From assembly GCF_047948215.1 (NCBI RefSeq), contig NC_134456.1, positions 58,419,029-58,483,028 of the forward strand: 64,000 nt of DNA, written 5' to 3'. A program made the translations under genes and the position numbers. Shown here in pieces: positions 47,105-59,719 of this stretch. How positions within the stretch are numbered: position 1 is the first letter of the stretch; each line of letters opens with the position of its first letter. This stretch comes from Lycorma delicatula. Taxonomy: Eukaryota > Arthropoda > Insecta > Hemiptera > Fulgoridae. Under the pieces are notes generated by a model. That model was not told where the DNA came from. It made no database searches and worked only from the letters and a program-made list of their open reading frames with translations.

Positions 47105-49343
47105 GTGGGCGGCGTGGTGCTGATTGAAAATTTTTTTTGTTGTTTTGGCTAACCTGATCATTCACTATCTTTTCCTGATGAGTAATAATCCTAGCTATTT
47201 ACGCCACTCGGTTATCACCGTCGAGAATGTATATATTTCCGTTTTTTCTCTTAGGTTCGGATAAAAACGATATCGTGCTTTTACGTGCCTTGCGTGCTTT
47301 TACGTTGGTCTGTTTTAATTACTTTCAGTTCTTCTAATGTTCTGCATTGCATTATTCTTTTTAATTGTGGGTATTGGGAAAAATAAAGTTCGTGTTGATA
47401 ACATTTTAAAAGAATTGAGCAGTGAAGAGACTGAGTGTTAGTCTGACTGACTGTTAGTGTTGAGGAAGGTAATCAATCGGCTTCTGAAACTCTGACTGCA
47501 GTGAATCAATAACTGATTCTGACTGCAGTAACATCAACGACCAGGTTTTAGAGCAAAATTCTGAACCAGAGAGTTCTGACTCGGAACAAAGTAACAAAGA
47601 TTTGGGAGAAATTCAACGAACTGGTCTGATGAACGTATGAAAAAATTAAAAAAAAATTGGTATTTTAGACCTATAAGAAAACCATCCAAGTACGTCACCA
47701 GAATATATAACCAAGCTTCCCGAGCCTATGGTTGAAGCAAGAAATACAAAAACTGAATTGAAATACTGGAGTCTTTTCTCACAGACGTCGTAATGCATCG
47801 TGGAATTTACTAATAGAAAATAGAAATTACATAAGGAAACTATTTTAGGACAAGAGATGCTAAGAAAATAGATTTCGCAGAAATTAAGTCGTTGCCTGGA
47901 TTGCTTTATCTTTGAAGAGTCATACATTCTGCTAGAAGAAATCCCCATTATGTGTGGAGAACTTTGGTGCTTATGGTGTGGAAATATTTCGGCTAATGTC
48001 TGGTGTAAATCGATATAAGTTTCTCTTACGGATGCTGCGATTTGATGATATCACCGACGTAAATAGACTGCAAAGAAAGGACGAAGATAAAATGCATTGC
48101 TTCAGAGAAATTTTTGAATAGGTCATCATAAAATGTAAAAAATATTACACCCATAGTACGTATATGACGTTGGAAAAAATATTACCCCATTTTCGATGAG
48201 CATGCAGCTATATGGTTTTAATGCCCAAACAGCCAGGAAAATACGGAATTAAAGTTTGGGCGCGAACCGATGCACATACTTATTACTCATCTAAACTTGG
48301 AAGATTTTGTCAGCTTAAGCAAAGAGGTTATACGTCAGCACGGAGATAACAGCCACTGTGGAACGATTGATTCAACACATCGGTAAAGGAAGGAATGTAA
48401 CATGTGACAATATCTTCACCTCAGTTTCTTTGACAGTAAGCCTTTTCAGTATGGCTTCACCATTATTGGCACATTGCGGAAGGATAAACCAGATATTCCA
48501 CCATTTTGTATTGAACAAAAAAAAAGAAAGACCAGTCAGTAGCTGAATTTGGATTTGAAAATAATATGACTGTTTTTCGTACAAGGTAACGCAGAATAAA
48601 ATTGTGTATGTTCTTTCATCAATGCATGTCCATGATGCAATCCACGAAGAAACGTATAACAACATTCTTACGAATGTTGGAGGGGTAAATATTCATGTAA
48701 TTTTCAGGCGTAACAATAACTTAGACAAAAAATCATCTAGGAGAAAATTTTTAATAAGATTCAGTAGATTTCTAATGGAACAACAAGCTAAGCGACTAAT
48801 TCACGCGAACCATATTCCCAATATTATATGATGTGATTACGGAATCTGTATCGATTCCCTGAAAATAACGTACTACCATCACTTCCAGAAGATGAGCAAG
48901 GTTCTCCAGCGAACATAAGAAAAATTTGTGTTTTCTGCCCATCTAAAAAACCCGTAAGACAATAGTTATTTATAAAAGGTTTCACGAGGGGCAATTGTGG
49001 GGAATCACTGAGACGATACGTAAAAACTGCTTTCAATCAGGTGGTGAATGAACAATTTTTATATTATTTTTGTAATACTTTTTTCATAAATATATTTTTA
49101 TAGTATCATTTTTATAACATTGTTTTTGTAATACTATTTTTAAGAAACTAATGTATAAATAATTAATAATATTATCAAAATTCTTGTGTTATATTTTGTA
49201 ATTTTTTAAAAAGATAAATTGTATGTTGTAACAAAAATTAATAAATGTTTAAAAAAATAAAAGATCTTTACAAAAATTAAAAACAAATGTTCGAAAAAAA
49301 ATAATAGATGATTTTTTACGTTGGTAGTGCTGAGCCATCCACG
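47105..49343 (+). mobile_element. Second piggyBac-family element, old
   Basis: The ends share CGTGGGCGGC (47105) and CGTGGATGGC (reverse complement from 49343). TTAA follows the right end (49344-49347), while the left counterpart has decayed to AAAA (47101-47104). The length of 2.24 kb is normal. The transposase remnant between them is on the plus strand. Confidence 0.6.
47590..49055 (+). pseudogene. piggyBac transposase, heavily decayed
   Basis: Pieces in order and in changing frames: SGVNRYKFLLRMLRFDD, then RKYGIKVWARTDAHTYY (family 'PAKYGIK.WALCDA' after the first catalytic Asp, which is itself lost). Next come TCDNIFTSVSL (second Asp region, 'DNWFTS'), FTIIGTLRKDKPDIPPFC, EFGFENNMTV, and a C-terminal CVFCPSKK reminiscent of the zinc-binding end. 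About a dozen stops or shifts. Its relation to the 3.2-5.6 kb element is distant: the shared blocks differ in most residues. Confidence 0.75.
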
Positions 49344-49347
49344 TTAA

Positions 49348-49939
49348 AAAATTTACTCGTTTCATCTCTAGTTAAGTAAAAAAAATAAAATAAAAACATA
49401 ATAATAAAAAAGGATTATTTGCAATTTTAACGTAAATTTATTTCTCGAATTTCGCCAGCCAAGACGGCTTTATTTTTACACAAAATTAATATTTATAGCG
49501 CATCTATTTTCCTTTACACGCATGAGTGTATGTATACGAATTTATGAGCATAAGTCTAAAGAAATAGAAAACTGGAGCTCAAACTAAAGGTGAAACAGCA
49601 GGTACAGAAAATAGCTAGGCCCAAAATTAAAAAAAAAAAAAGTACTAATATTTATCTCTGCAAGTTATTTTTTTGACAGTAGCTAATCAAAGTGGTGTGA
49701 TTATACATTATTTTTATGAAGATTAATAAAAAAATATTGTATAAATAAGTATAATTACAATAATTTTAATATTTTAGCTTAAGAGCACTCCAGAATTATT
49801 CTGTTGTTATAAAAATTGATGTTTAAAAAATATTTTGAAAAAAAATTAAATAAAAGAAAAAAATATTGTCAATGCCAGTAGAATATACGCCGAGTAGAAT
49901 ATCACTTTAAATTAATATGGTTTTAGGATTTAAAAAAAA
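49348..49939. other. AT-rich, no recognisable gene
   Basis: No feature. Confidence 0.5.
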
Positions 49940-50535
49940 TGTTTTTGTCTTCAGTCATTTGACTGGTTTGATGCAGCTCTCCAAGATTCCCTAACTAGTG
50001 CCAGTCGTTTCTTTTCGGTATACCTCCTAAATCTTAAATTCCTGACAATTTGTTTTACATATTCCAAACTTTGCCTGCTTGCACAATTTTTCCCATCTAC
50101 CTGTACCTCCAGTATCAAAGCGACTATTCCAGGGCCCCCTTAATATGTGGCCTATAAGTCTGTCTCTTTTTTTAACTATATTCTTTCTTCATCGATTTGC
50201 CGCAGTACCTCTTCATTTGTCACTTCATCCACCCATCTGATTTTTAAGATTTTCCTATGGCATCACATCAAAAGCTTTTAATCTTTTCTTCTCAGGTACT
50301 CCAATCGTCCAAGTTTTACTTCCATATAAAGCTACGCTCCAAATATATTCTTTCAAAAACGTTTTCCTGATGTTTAAATTAATTTTTGATTGACTGAAAG
50401 CTCATTTCGCTTGTGCTATTTGGCATTTTATATCGCTCCTGCTTCGTCCATCTTTAGTAACTCTACTTTCCAAATAACAGAATTGTTCTACTTCCATTCT
50501 TTTTCTTTTTTTTATATTCAGTGGTCCATTTATTT
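49940..50535 (-). pseudogene. RTE-like LINE 3' end, minus strand
   Basis: The reverse complement aligns with 25790-26405: sense order from TGGACCACTGAAT, through the FCYLGSRVTKDG, WSVALYGSKTWTI and RWVDEVTNEEVLRQI blocks, to the end AACCAGTCAAATGACTGAAG followed by ACAAAAAC. Indels scramble the frame (for example near 50265 and 50510). The 5' truncation lies inside the RT-to-C-terminus linker. Same family as the 24.96 kb copy. Confidence 0.85.
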
Positions 50536-51280
50536 TATAAAAGATAAATAAAATTAAGTAAACAACTTGAATGCAATATATAATAATAAAAACATATTAT
50601 TTATATCTTATTAAGTATTATGAAAATATTATAGAACGAAAAAAATTCTCCTCTTTGTTTCTAATAGAACAGAAACTTATCAATAAATTAATATTGGTAC
50701 ACTAATCAACAGTATACTGTCACAAAATTGGAAATAAATAATTTGAGAGCTAATTTGGGACATTAATGTAAACGTATGTCAGGAAAGACTTTGACGGTTA
50801 AAAAAAATAATTTGCCCTAATTTTTGCTCTAAGGATAAGATGAAGCCATATTGAAATTCTTATGACTCAAATTAAAGAAAAAAAAAATAATTTTAAATAT
50901 ATTTGGTCTGAAAGATTGAATACAAGAGGTTTCAAAACTTTATCTTCAAGAAAATTGTTGTCTAGCCTAGAAAATTGGTGCTTGCCTTAAATAATTTTTT
51001 TTAAGTTGTTAATAAAGGAATAGAATTTGTAGATAATTTTATTCTGAAAAAATTATGTTAAAGTCAAAAAAATAAATAAATTCAAGTTTTAGAAATTTGA
51101 TTTTAATTCAAAACAAATAAGACCAAATATGGCAGAAAAAGTAAAATTTTAAACCAAAAAAACATATCCTTCTTAATGATAAAAAATTTAGCTATTGATC
51201 TCAAAATACATAAAACACAATAAAAGAATAAATCTGAAAAAGAAGAAAAATTACATTAATAACTTATTATAAGCTTTTAT
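50536..51280. other. AT-rich, no recognisable gene
   Basis: No feature. Confidence 0.5.
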
Positions 51281-51415
51281 TTAACTTGCTTTAGATATAA
51301 TCAAATCTTGCAACTGCTTTATCTTTTGATCTATTGTATTAAAATCAATGAAATTTGGTACACGTATGTAACTTCGATGACAATACAATATTACAGTGTT
51401 AGAATTTGGATATGA
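51281..51415 (-). pseudogene. Short coding-like stretch, unknown family
   Basis: A minus-strand frame of 45 codons ends in TAA at 51281-51283 and reads VPNFIDFNTIDQKIKQLQDL then IISKAS. The C-terminal part is helical and coiled-coil-like with balanced composition, unlike random AT frames here. It is open at its 5' side into a run of C (51417-51430). It may be the C-terminus of a transposon ORF or an exon; I do not recognise it. Confidence 0.3.
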
Positions 51416-51416
51416 A

Positions 51417-51430
51417 CCCCCCCCCCCCAC
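51417..51430. repeat. (C)n homopolymer
   Basis: About 13-14 C, rare in this AT-rich window. Confidence 0.9.
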
Positions 51431-51768
51431 CAATTGTTATTTTTATCACAATCTTTTCCAATAAGTATTTATAAACATTTGCTGTATTTTAAAATATATT
51501 TTTTTTTAGAATAATCTGAGGTTGTTTAGTATATGTATATACTTTATTTATCTGTAATAAAGTAACTCAAGTTTTAATTCTTTGATGTTCAAATTTGCAC
51601 CGAGATGACTTTCAGGGTTAATAAGATTAAAAATAAAAATAAAATTTAGAAATCTTGCACAAAGTTATTACATTTTGACGGTAATCTGAAAAATTATTAA
51701 TTATTATCATTATTATAATTGTAATCGTAATTATGAATTCATTAAATAAAAATTCATAATTAATTAAA

Positions 51769-51981
51769 ATGAAACTTTTAGCGGAAAGAGTGCGTTCAAT
51801 TTGGCTTAGATTACAAGCAGAATTCTAAGATGAACTTCAACTATGTGAGAACACGTACAAAGAAAGCGATTGGGTGCATTTTCCCAGATTGTTACTTGTA
51901 GCTAGTCAGTCTCAACTGGAGAGGTTCCAGCAGACCTTTCTGCCTCCTCGCGTCGTTATTGAAAATGAAACTGAAGATTAA
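51769..51981 (+). pseudogene. Coding-like stretch of 71 codons, unknown family
   Basis: From ATG 51769 to TAA 51979-51981 one frame reads MKLLAERVRSIWLRLQAEF, stop (TAA 51826-51828), then DELQLCENTYKESDWVHFPR, LLLVASQSQLERFQQTFLPP and RVVIENETED. Base composition is visibly higher in G+C than both flanks and residue use is protein-like. A possible splice acceptor (CTTTTAG) ends at 51781. AATAAA-type signals follow at about 51992 and 52013. A second frame (51782-51901) is also open. It may be a last exon with a disabling stop, a retrocopy or a transposon C-terminus. No family recognised. Confidence 0.4.
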
Positions 51982-52891
51982 TTGTTGTAAAAATAAATTT
52001 TGTGTTGTTTTAAATAAATTATAAAAACTGCGCCACGCCTTTATTTAACTAAATATTTTCATTACTTTTAATTTTAAAATTTAATAATTATTACATTTAT
52101 TTATTTTTTTATTTATTAGATATTTATATAATTTATTTATTTTTTACTTTTCAGTGCATTTTTATATTTGTTAATATATTATATTTTTTGTTTAACATTC
52201 TCAATTTTATTTAATTCTTATTTTTTACTTTTTAGAGGATTTTTCTAATTATATTATTCTCCGATCTTGATAGCAGTATTTGTACAAAGATTACATTTAA
52301 ATAAAATCTAATACAGATCATACAATACATTAATATTACAGAATAATGACCACTATTAATAAATTGAATTCCTGATACTGTATTTCTCAAAAAAAGTAGT
52401 TGTTTTCTAAATCAATTTTTTAATTTAAGATATTTTTCGAAAAAATTTAACACTGATAACATAAGAGATAAAATTAGCTTAAGATAGTTGTCCGTATTTA
52501 AGCTAATATTTATTTTTACTTGTTCTTCAAATATTAAAATATAATTTTCACACGTAGTTATTAAAATATTAACTATAAAAATATCCCAATATTAACCAAA
52601 TTTCAGCAATATTATTTAGGTTAACATTATTCTATGTAGTATTTTTTTTTTCAAAAGTATTATAACGATGATCAATAATGACTGAATAAGTTTACATGAA
52701 CATTATTTTAATTAAAAAAATTTAGAATAAATATGCAATGCTTGGCAATATAAAATACTCACGTAGTGAAATAGAATCTTTGTAACTCTTTAAATAAAAC
52801 GATGCTTTTATGTCAGGCAGATGAGTTTTTACAGAATCGGTTTTTACAAAAGTTTTTACAAAAAATTCAGTCCAAAGAAAATCACACACAC

Positions 52892-52893
<2 letters not shown>
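51982..52893. other. AT-rich, no recognisable gene
   Basis: No feature. Confidence 0.5.

Positions 52894-52937
<44 letters not shown>
52894..52937. repeat. (TA)n microsatellite
   Basis: About 20 TA units, preceded by a short CA run. The minus frame over it with repeated Tyr-Ile is an artefact. Confidence 0.95.
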
Positions 52938-52939
<2 letters not shown>

Positions 52940-53345
52940 TCACAATACTTAAAATCATGAATTGCATGTTTTCGTTTTTATTATTTTAGATTTCCAAAAT
53001 AAAACATGATAAATTAAATCGTTTTTCGTGAATCAAAATTCACGTAAATTATTCATTTAGTTTAATCATTAGGTGAAGCCTAATGAGTAACTGAAATATG
53101 ATAATTTTTCTTAGTAATCAATTGAAGTGAGGATAAATTAAAAAAAGATCCATTTAAAATAGAAAAGTATAACTATTAATTCTAGAGCGATTATTTCCTG
53201 CTCAGAATCACATATGGATTTCTAATAGCAGAATTCATATGATATTTATGACATATTTAGAACTGATTATAACAAAATACTCCAACTGTATGTTTGAAAT
53301 ACAATATTGGAAAGGTAAAGTAGGCACAGGTGAAAGACGTGGTGG

Positions 53346-53390
<45 letters not shown>
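53346..53390. repeat. (TA)n microsatellite
   Basis: About 22 TA units. A third, shorter tract lies at 53680-53702. Confidence 0.95.
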
Positions 53391-53391
<1 letters not shown>

Positions 53392-54551
53392 GAAGTAAGT
53401 AAAAAAATTAACAATAAAATAAATCTGAGAACTGATTAAAGGAAAAAAAAATAAGTGGTTCATAAAATAATTTTCATTTTTGAAAATTGTTCTATTGTAC
53501 ATTGAAAGCATTGTACATTACATTTTTAGATGAAAGAGAATTGTATATATTATTTAATTTGCTTCAATCCAAGGAAAACATTGTAAAATACGTATTGTGT
53601 GAGATAACTGAAGCATACAAATTAAAAACAATCCGTAAAAACTTTTGGAAAAGGAGTATAATTTAATATCTAAAACAACTATATATATATATATATATAT
53701 ATTTAGAAAGCTGACGTTTTATAAATAAATATGAGTTTTTAATGTGAATTTCTTTTACAGGTGGTTGGTTATTTTAGGTATAAAAAGTTAATTTTAAATA
53801 ATAAAACACTCATCCGGATTCGTCATTTCATATCTACAGAATTGTGTTGAATTTCAACTAAAGACCTAATAAATTGTTTACTTTTCCAGCAGGGATAATA
53901 CTTATATAAATATAAATAAGAAAGATTCATTCTTTTTAAAATAAATATATCCTTAACCAAAAGTAATTAATTGCTAGAACGTCTGGTTTCTTCAATAAAA
54001 TCTACGAAAATATTTCAATATAAAATCATATTTTTTAACAACGAATTTTTTTGCCATTACTTATTTTAATAATTTGATGCTATCATCTATTCTATAATTT
54101 GAAGCCATTGATTTTTAATTATCTTTACATTGATCTTTATTACATTCTTAATTAAATACTCTATTCTAATTTTTGTTATTGATTATGGTAAATTTCATTC
54201 TACACAATCCTTTACGAGAATTAATTTTCCGATCGTATCTATCTTAATATCCATTTTTATAACAATGTGCTACAAACATTTTTATCCTTCTACAATCTAT
54301 CTAATACTCTTCATTCATCTAATAACTTTGTTCTATAACAAATATCACCCATACTGGAGTATAGGTTGAAAATTAATTTTTCTGATTGAATACCTTATAA
54401 TAAATGTAAAGTTAGATTTATTATTTTGTAAATATTAATTATTCATAAATATATAAAATAAAATATAAACAAGAATCCAGTTTATCCAATTAATTTTTTA
54501 AACAGATAAATTAAATAAATAAATAAAATAAAACAGACTCTTTGCAACAAG
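53391..54551. other. AT-rich, no recognisable gene
   Basis: The 79-codon plus frame at 54130-54369 is hydrophobic because of T-rich composition; no motif. Confidence 0.5.
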
Positions 54552-54582
54552 TCTACTCTGAATACCCCTGATTCAGAGTAGA
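54552..54582. repeat. 12-bp perfect hairpin
   Basis: TCTACTCTGAAT and ATTCAGAGTAGA around a 7-nt loop ACCCCTG. Confidence 0.8.
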
Positions 54583-54779
54583 AATCTTTTGTTCTTTTTT
54601 AATTTTACTTTGATAAAAGAATTCTTTCAGTTTTAATTTTACTGGCTCTCGTAATTCAAATTACTTCACTGTTGTTTCCCGCCATTAGGTTCTTCTCCTT
54701 CATGTTATTTTGCTGCTAGCCTTTATTGTCTGCCGATGAGCATTATCACATTTTTTTATTTTCCTTATTGTGTACAAGG

Positions 54780-55740
54780 GTGTCGTTCATATTTAAGAAG
54801 ACGTGATGAAACGTTTCTGAAGGGAGAAGGAATGTCCAGCCACTTACTGAGCTAAATAGTCTATTTTTTGTTTTTTTCTTTCGTTTGTTTTTTGGTTTAT
54901 TTTTTCACTTCTTATTCTTAATTTAAATAGTAAACTTACCGTTTTAGTCTCCGAATTGCATTTTTTTTTTTTACTTTTTCTTCTAAAACGTTTTTATTAG
55001 AAGTTCTATTCACGGGTGCTCCAATGCTCCAACACTTTTTTCTTTTCTATTTTTGGTGCCTTTTCAAGTGGGCTTTCGATTTGAGAATGTTCAAACATTG
55101 GGAACACTACATCTTTTAGTTCATCCAGGTTTCCATTTTCGATCCAAAATGTATCCTTCTTGGGTTACAAAATGTAACTTCTTCGTGGGTTTTCCTTTTA
55201 TCTTGATTCTTTGCTTCCGATTATTTCTTCTTTGGTTTTAAGTCAATCCTTTGTTTGGGTTGCAATGCCGTAATTTTTTGTTCATTGACGTTGGACTTGA
55301 AGAAACGTTTTCTCCTTGGTTTTTATATTTATTTATAGGGAACTTTAGATATTGATTTGGTAAAACCAGAAGAAAGTTATTTTTACTAATAACTTTATTT
55401 AAGTATGAGTGATTGTGCTTTCCCTTTTTTCTAAATTTGTTTCTTGATTGTCTTTTATTTTTAAATACGGTCAACATTCACTTCTTGTTCTACAATTCTT
55501 CTCTATTTCTTTAACTTTTTGATAGTGTCTATTCATTGTTTTATACTTTTGATTGTGATTATTTTTTCTTTCTCTTTTATAGTTTGGTGGTAAGTATTCA
55601 TTGTACTGAATTTGTTGTTCTCATTGAATTTATGACAAATTTCAAAATGAAGTCGTGGAAGACGGAGGAATTTAATCACCTCTATTTCATTGTGGTAGGA
55701 AGAATGTGAAGAGTTACACTCGTGGACCGGTTTCAACGGA
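54780..55740 (-). pseudogene. Possible decayed coding region, unidentified
   Basis: The plus strand is T-rich over about 1 kb, and minus-strand frames carry lysine-rich, protein-like segments in changing frames. Examples are EIEVIKFLRLPRLHFEICHK at 55660, KNNFLLVLPNQYLKFPINK near 55370, and CSQCLNILKSKAHLKRHQ near 55070. The last resembles half of a C2H2 zinc finger (C-x2-C-x12-H, second His lost). No family could be named. It may be an old transposon ORF or only a composition effect. Confidence 0.25.
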
Positions 55741-58700
55741 TATTGGACTCCGTAGAGTCCTTTTCATTGCCTCTCTTACTTTCATACACCGCTTCTATGG
55801 GGCAACCTCTCTATCAGCCTCGTTATTTATTGATGCTTTATTCTGGGGCCTACTTTTTGTTAATTTTAGATAGTTTGTTGAATTGCATTTTGGGCAACAT
55901 TATTAATTCAAAAAAAAAGTTTTAAATACAATTTTGAAATTTAAAGACTTATGAAACATAAACATAAAGACTTATAATATTATGCAATCATTACGCTCGT
56001 GAATTGAGTTAAATACGGTTAATAGCCTAATATTAAAAATTATCGTTATTGCTTTCTTCTTAAATAAATAAAGATTCGGCTTTATTTTGACATCTTAACC
56101 GACAAACAGGTTTAACTCGATTTCTTTAAACATAAACAAGCAAGTCGATTTTATAGATGAAGTGAGTCTTTGTTCACAATAAAATTAGTGAATATGTGTC
56201 TATCTGATGTGTGAAGATCGCTTTCAAGGAAAGTTTTTTACCATCTGATCAGGATATAGCAACAGATTCCTTTATTTCCTAAATAATATAGCTAAAATTG
56301 AAGGGGAAGTATGGTGATCAGAAAAAATGGGTATCTGGTTTTTTTGCAAATCTTTACGTTTTGAAGTCCAACGTTTTGTTCGTGCAAAATTAGGTTTTTA
56401 TTTATGTCCAATATCATGATATCTTTTCATATACCGTATCCTTACAAAAAAATACAAATGTTCTCAGTAGAGGACATTTATTTTAGTAATTCTGTAATGT
56501 TCTCATCTTATGACCGAATGTTTTATAAAATATCAAAATTTTTTAATATATTAAAAATTAATACTATTAAGCCGACAGTAAAAATTATTTAATTAAAATT
56601 CAATTTACCCGAGTATAATGAAAATTTGCTTTAGTGATAACTTAGTTAAAAGCATCTGGATTTAAAACTTAACTGAATGAAATCAATTTATTTATTAAAG
56701 TTTTCACTCCTCTCTACGCTCTGCCATACGTTTACAGATTCGCAGAAACACAAACACACGCACATAAATATTAGTGTACCTATATACTAAATACATGAAT
56801 ACGCGAAAACGTTTACTTTCTAAAACCAGGTTTATAGAGTATTTCTCGTACAATGTTTTCTCACAGTAATATTAATGATTAACTGACTTGATTGTTCAAT
56901 TCATTATTAATTTAGCAATTATTAAAATAGCAACTGCTGTAAACATTTCTGTTTAAAATTATACAGTCATTTATATTATCTAAAATTGTTAAAGTTTATT
57001 AAAAATGTAAATGAAATTCTTTTTCAGAACAAAAATAAAATATACTATTGTTACAATTTAAACGAGTTTTTGAAATAATTCATCTTTAAAATTCTTTCAA
57101 TTTAAATAACAAATTATACGGTGTTCTCAATTGTCAGTAATTCTGGGAAGCGATTTTACTTATATTTCTTTTTTTTAATAAAGTTTTCGTAATGGAGTTC
57201 TGTGAAGATATTTAAACTACGATTTCCGCTTTTAACACCTTGCAGTCTGAACACAATAGTAGACTTGAATTCAATATAAATACTTAGTTAAGATGCACCT
57301 TGAAAAATGTTTAAAAAAAAAAATGATTTACCAAGAAAGTGGAGTTTTCCTGTTTTCCTATAATAAATTTACAATTTAATTTTTGCAAAATACTTCCCAA
57401 AAGGAACTGAAAAGTTAAATCTGCATTTTTATTTTAAATGCAATAGACATTAAACAATTTCATCAGCGAGAAAAAACTGCACTTCCGGTAGAAAAGCTTG
57501 GCATTATTTTTTTTTTTTTTATTAGATTATTTGTACTAATTTTTTCTACCGCTATAACAAATATTATAATTACTGAAATTTTGATGAAAATACACATGTA
57601 AAAGAAAAAATATTTGGACATTTTTGTTGTATCAAAAAAAAAAACATAAAAAATAATGCATGCAATATTTGATATCGGATATATTGCACAATCATTAAAT
57701 CATAAATAAAAACATTATATCAATATGGCATAAATGATTCAAGATATAGTTTTAGATATACACATAAACATTTTTTTTGGAAACTTCAATCGATTTTAAA
57801 TATTTTTTGTTGTTAAACATTTCTCGTTAAATAAAATATCTTTGAGAAAAAGTTGAATGTTTTATTCTTTAATCTATTATTATAAATCTTATTTTGGCTC
57901 AAGAAGAAATACGAGTTTTTAAAAACATTTGTCTTAGAATTAAAAAAAAACTATCTACCACTTGCCTGTTTATCTTAGTAGTAAATGAAGAAATGGCAGG
58001 ACTAATGAAAAATAATTCTCTTTAATCTTCATAAAAATTGGGAGAAGTTTTAAGAAGCACGTAAAAACATATTATGAAAATCGAATATCATCTCGCTGAA
58101 GTTTGTAAGAATTAAGTACTGTAAAATACTTCCAGTATTTTAATAAAATATGTTTACATTTGGTATTATATTATCATATAACTAATTATTATGACCAATG
58201 AAAATATTGATGCCGGCATTTCTGAAAATCCACCAAAAATAACCGAACCATCATAATAAATACATTCTTAGAAATTGATAGTGCTAGATTTTAAGTGCAT
58301 GATTTTATCACTCTTTTAATTTGGTTCGTGTAATTTCAGAATTTATTTTTAATAGTTCAAGATCCATTTTACGGATAAATTAAAAATATTAATTAATAGT
58401 TTTTTAATCACGCGTAGTTTCTTTATATGACTTCCGGTAAAGATTATCATTTTTTTACAGGTTAATTCCTCATAAAAAAATAAGAAGTAACATTAATTTG
58501 GCAGTCAGGTATTGCTTAATAGGAGATAAATAAAACGGCGTTGTCTGAATGCTAAAAAATAGCTTATCATCACTTATAATACGAGATAGTAATAAAATAC
58601 GAGTAATCAAAATATAAGAAAAGTAGAAAAGATATTTATGGCTTAGCTAATGGGGTAAAATTATGATAAACATTTAGATCTGTATGAAAATGTATAGCCA

Positions 58701-59375
58701 TCGGTCAATAGAATTCGTATAACTTAAAATGCAGATTAAATGAGTAACAAACAAAATTAACATTCTTCTGAGCGTAGTTCGAAGAATAAATTTCATGATG
58801 TTGGTAGAAACACTCAAGGTAAGGCACATTTTTCAGACGGAAAAGTATAACTTTTTAAAGTGCACAAGAAATCAATAATCGCTGTCTGAAAAGCATCTGT
58901 CAAACTCTTTGATCATGATCAGTACATTTGTGCAGTTCCTAATAAATGCCCACGACATATGTATGTATTATTATTATATCGTAAATTACCAACCAAATAT
59001 TAAACAATTAAACATAATTATATAACAGGCATTTCGTTTGGCTTATAACCCTGAGCAAAACGCTGTACAACCATAATCATTATAAATATTAATTCTTAAT
59101 TATCTTAATCGTTCAATTGTAATCAAACGATTATGGTAATTTGTTTAGGATTTTTAACAAAAAGCTTTGTTGAGGTTTCTTAAAATTGTTCATATTTTAT
59201 TATACATAAGTTTACTTTTGCAGCTACACTACCGGCAAAATATAATTTTCAAAATTTTATGAACATTTTACTTTCCCAGCGATTAGAAGAGCTATATTAA
59301 AGATAATCATATCAAAAATAGGATATCGGGTTTTCTCCTAATCTTTAAGTTTTAGGGACCGAATAGTTCGTCTAA
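55741..59375. other. AT-rich, no recognisable gene
   Basis: Long low-complexity stretch with no ORF of note and no repeat seen by eye. Confidence 0.55.
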
Positions 59376-59397
59376 AAAAAAAAAAAAAAAAAAAAAC
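59376..59397. repeat. Poly(A) tract
   Basis: About 22 A followed by CATATTTATGTACG. It may be a retroposon tail; nothing upstream supports one. Confidence 0.8.
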
Positions 59398-59719
59398 ATA
59401 TTTATGTACGTATGTGTGTGTCGCTTTTGGTCTTTTATCTCAGGATTGACCGAACCGATTTTCTTCATATTTGACTCAAATTTATTTTTTAATATGATAT
59501 CGATCATATTAATTTTTTCGAAATTCATTAAGAGGGAAGGGAATACCATGAAAAAAACAATTTCGATTTCTTTAGAGGCATTCTAGATAAATATAAACTC
59601 CGGACCAAAAGTGCAGAAAAACTTTTTGAAAATCTCTTTTTCTTATTTTATCCTTTATTGAAGGGGATTATAGACTTAGGAAAAACTTTACTCAAGGAAA
59701 TTTTTAAGCTTAGCATATA
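59398..59719. other. Mixed-composition DNA, unassigned
   Basis: Looks like part of an unknown repeat (TCAGGATTGACCGAACCGAT). No motif. Confidence 0.35.

Noticed and set aside
52894..53439. Frames rich in Tyr-Ile repeats over TA microsatellites, both strands
   Set aside because: Pure translation of (TA)n; no gene signal outside the repeat.
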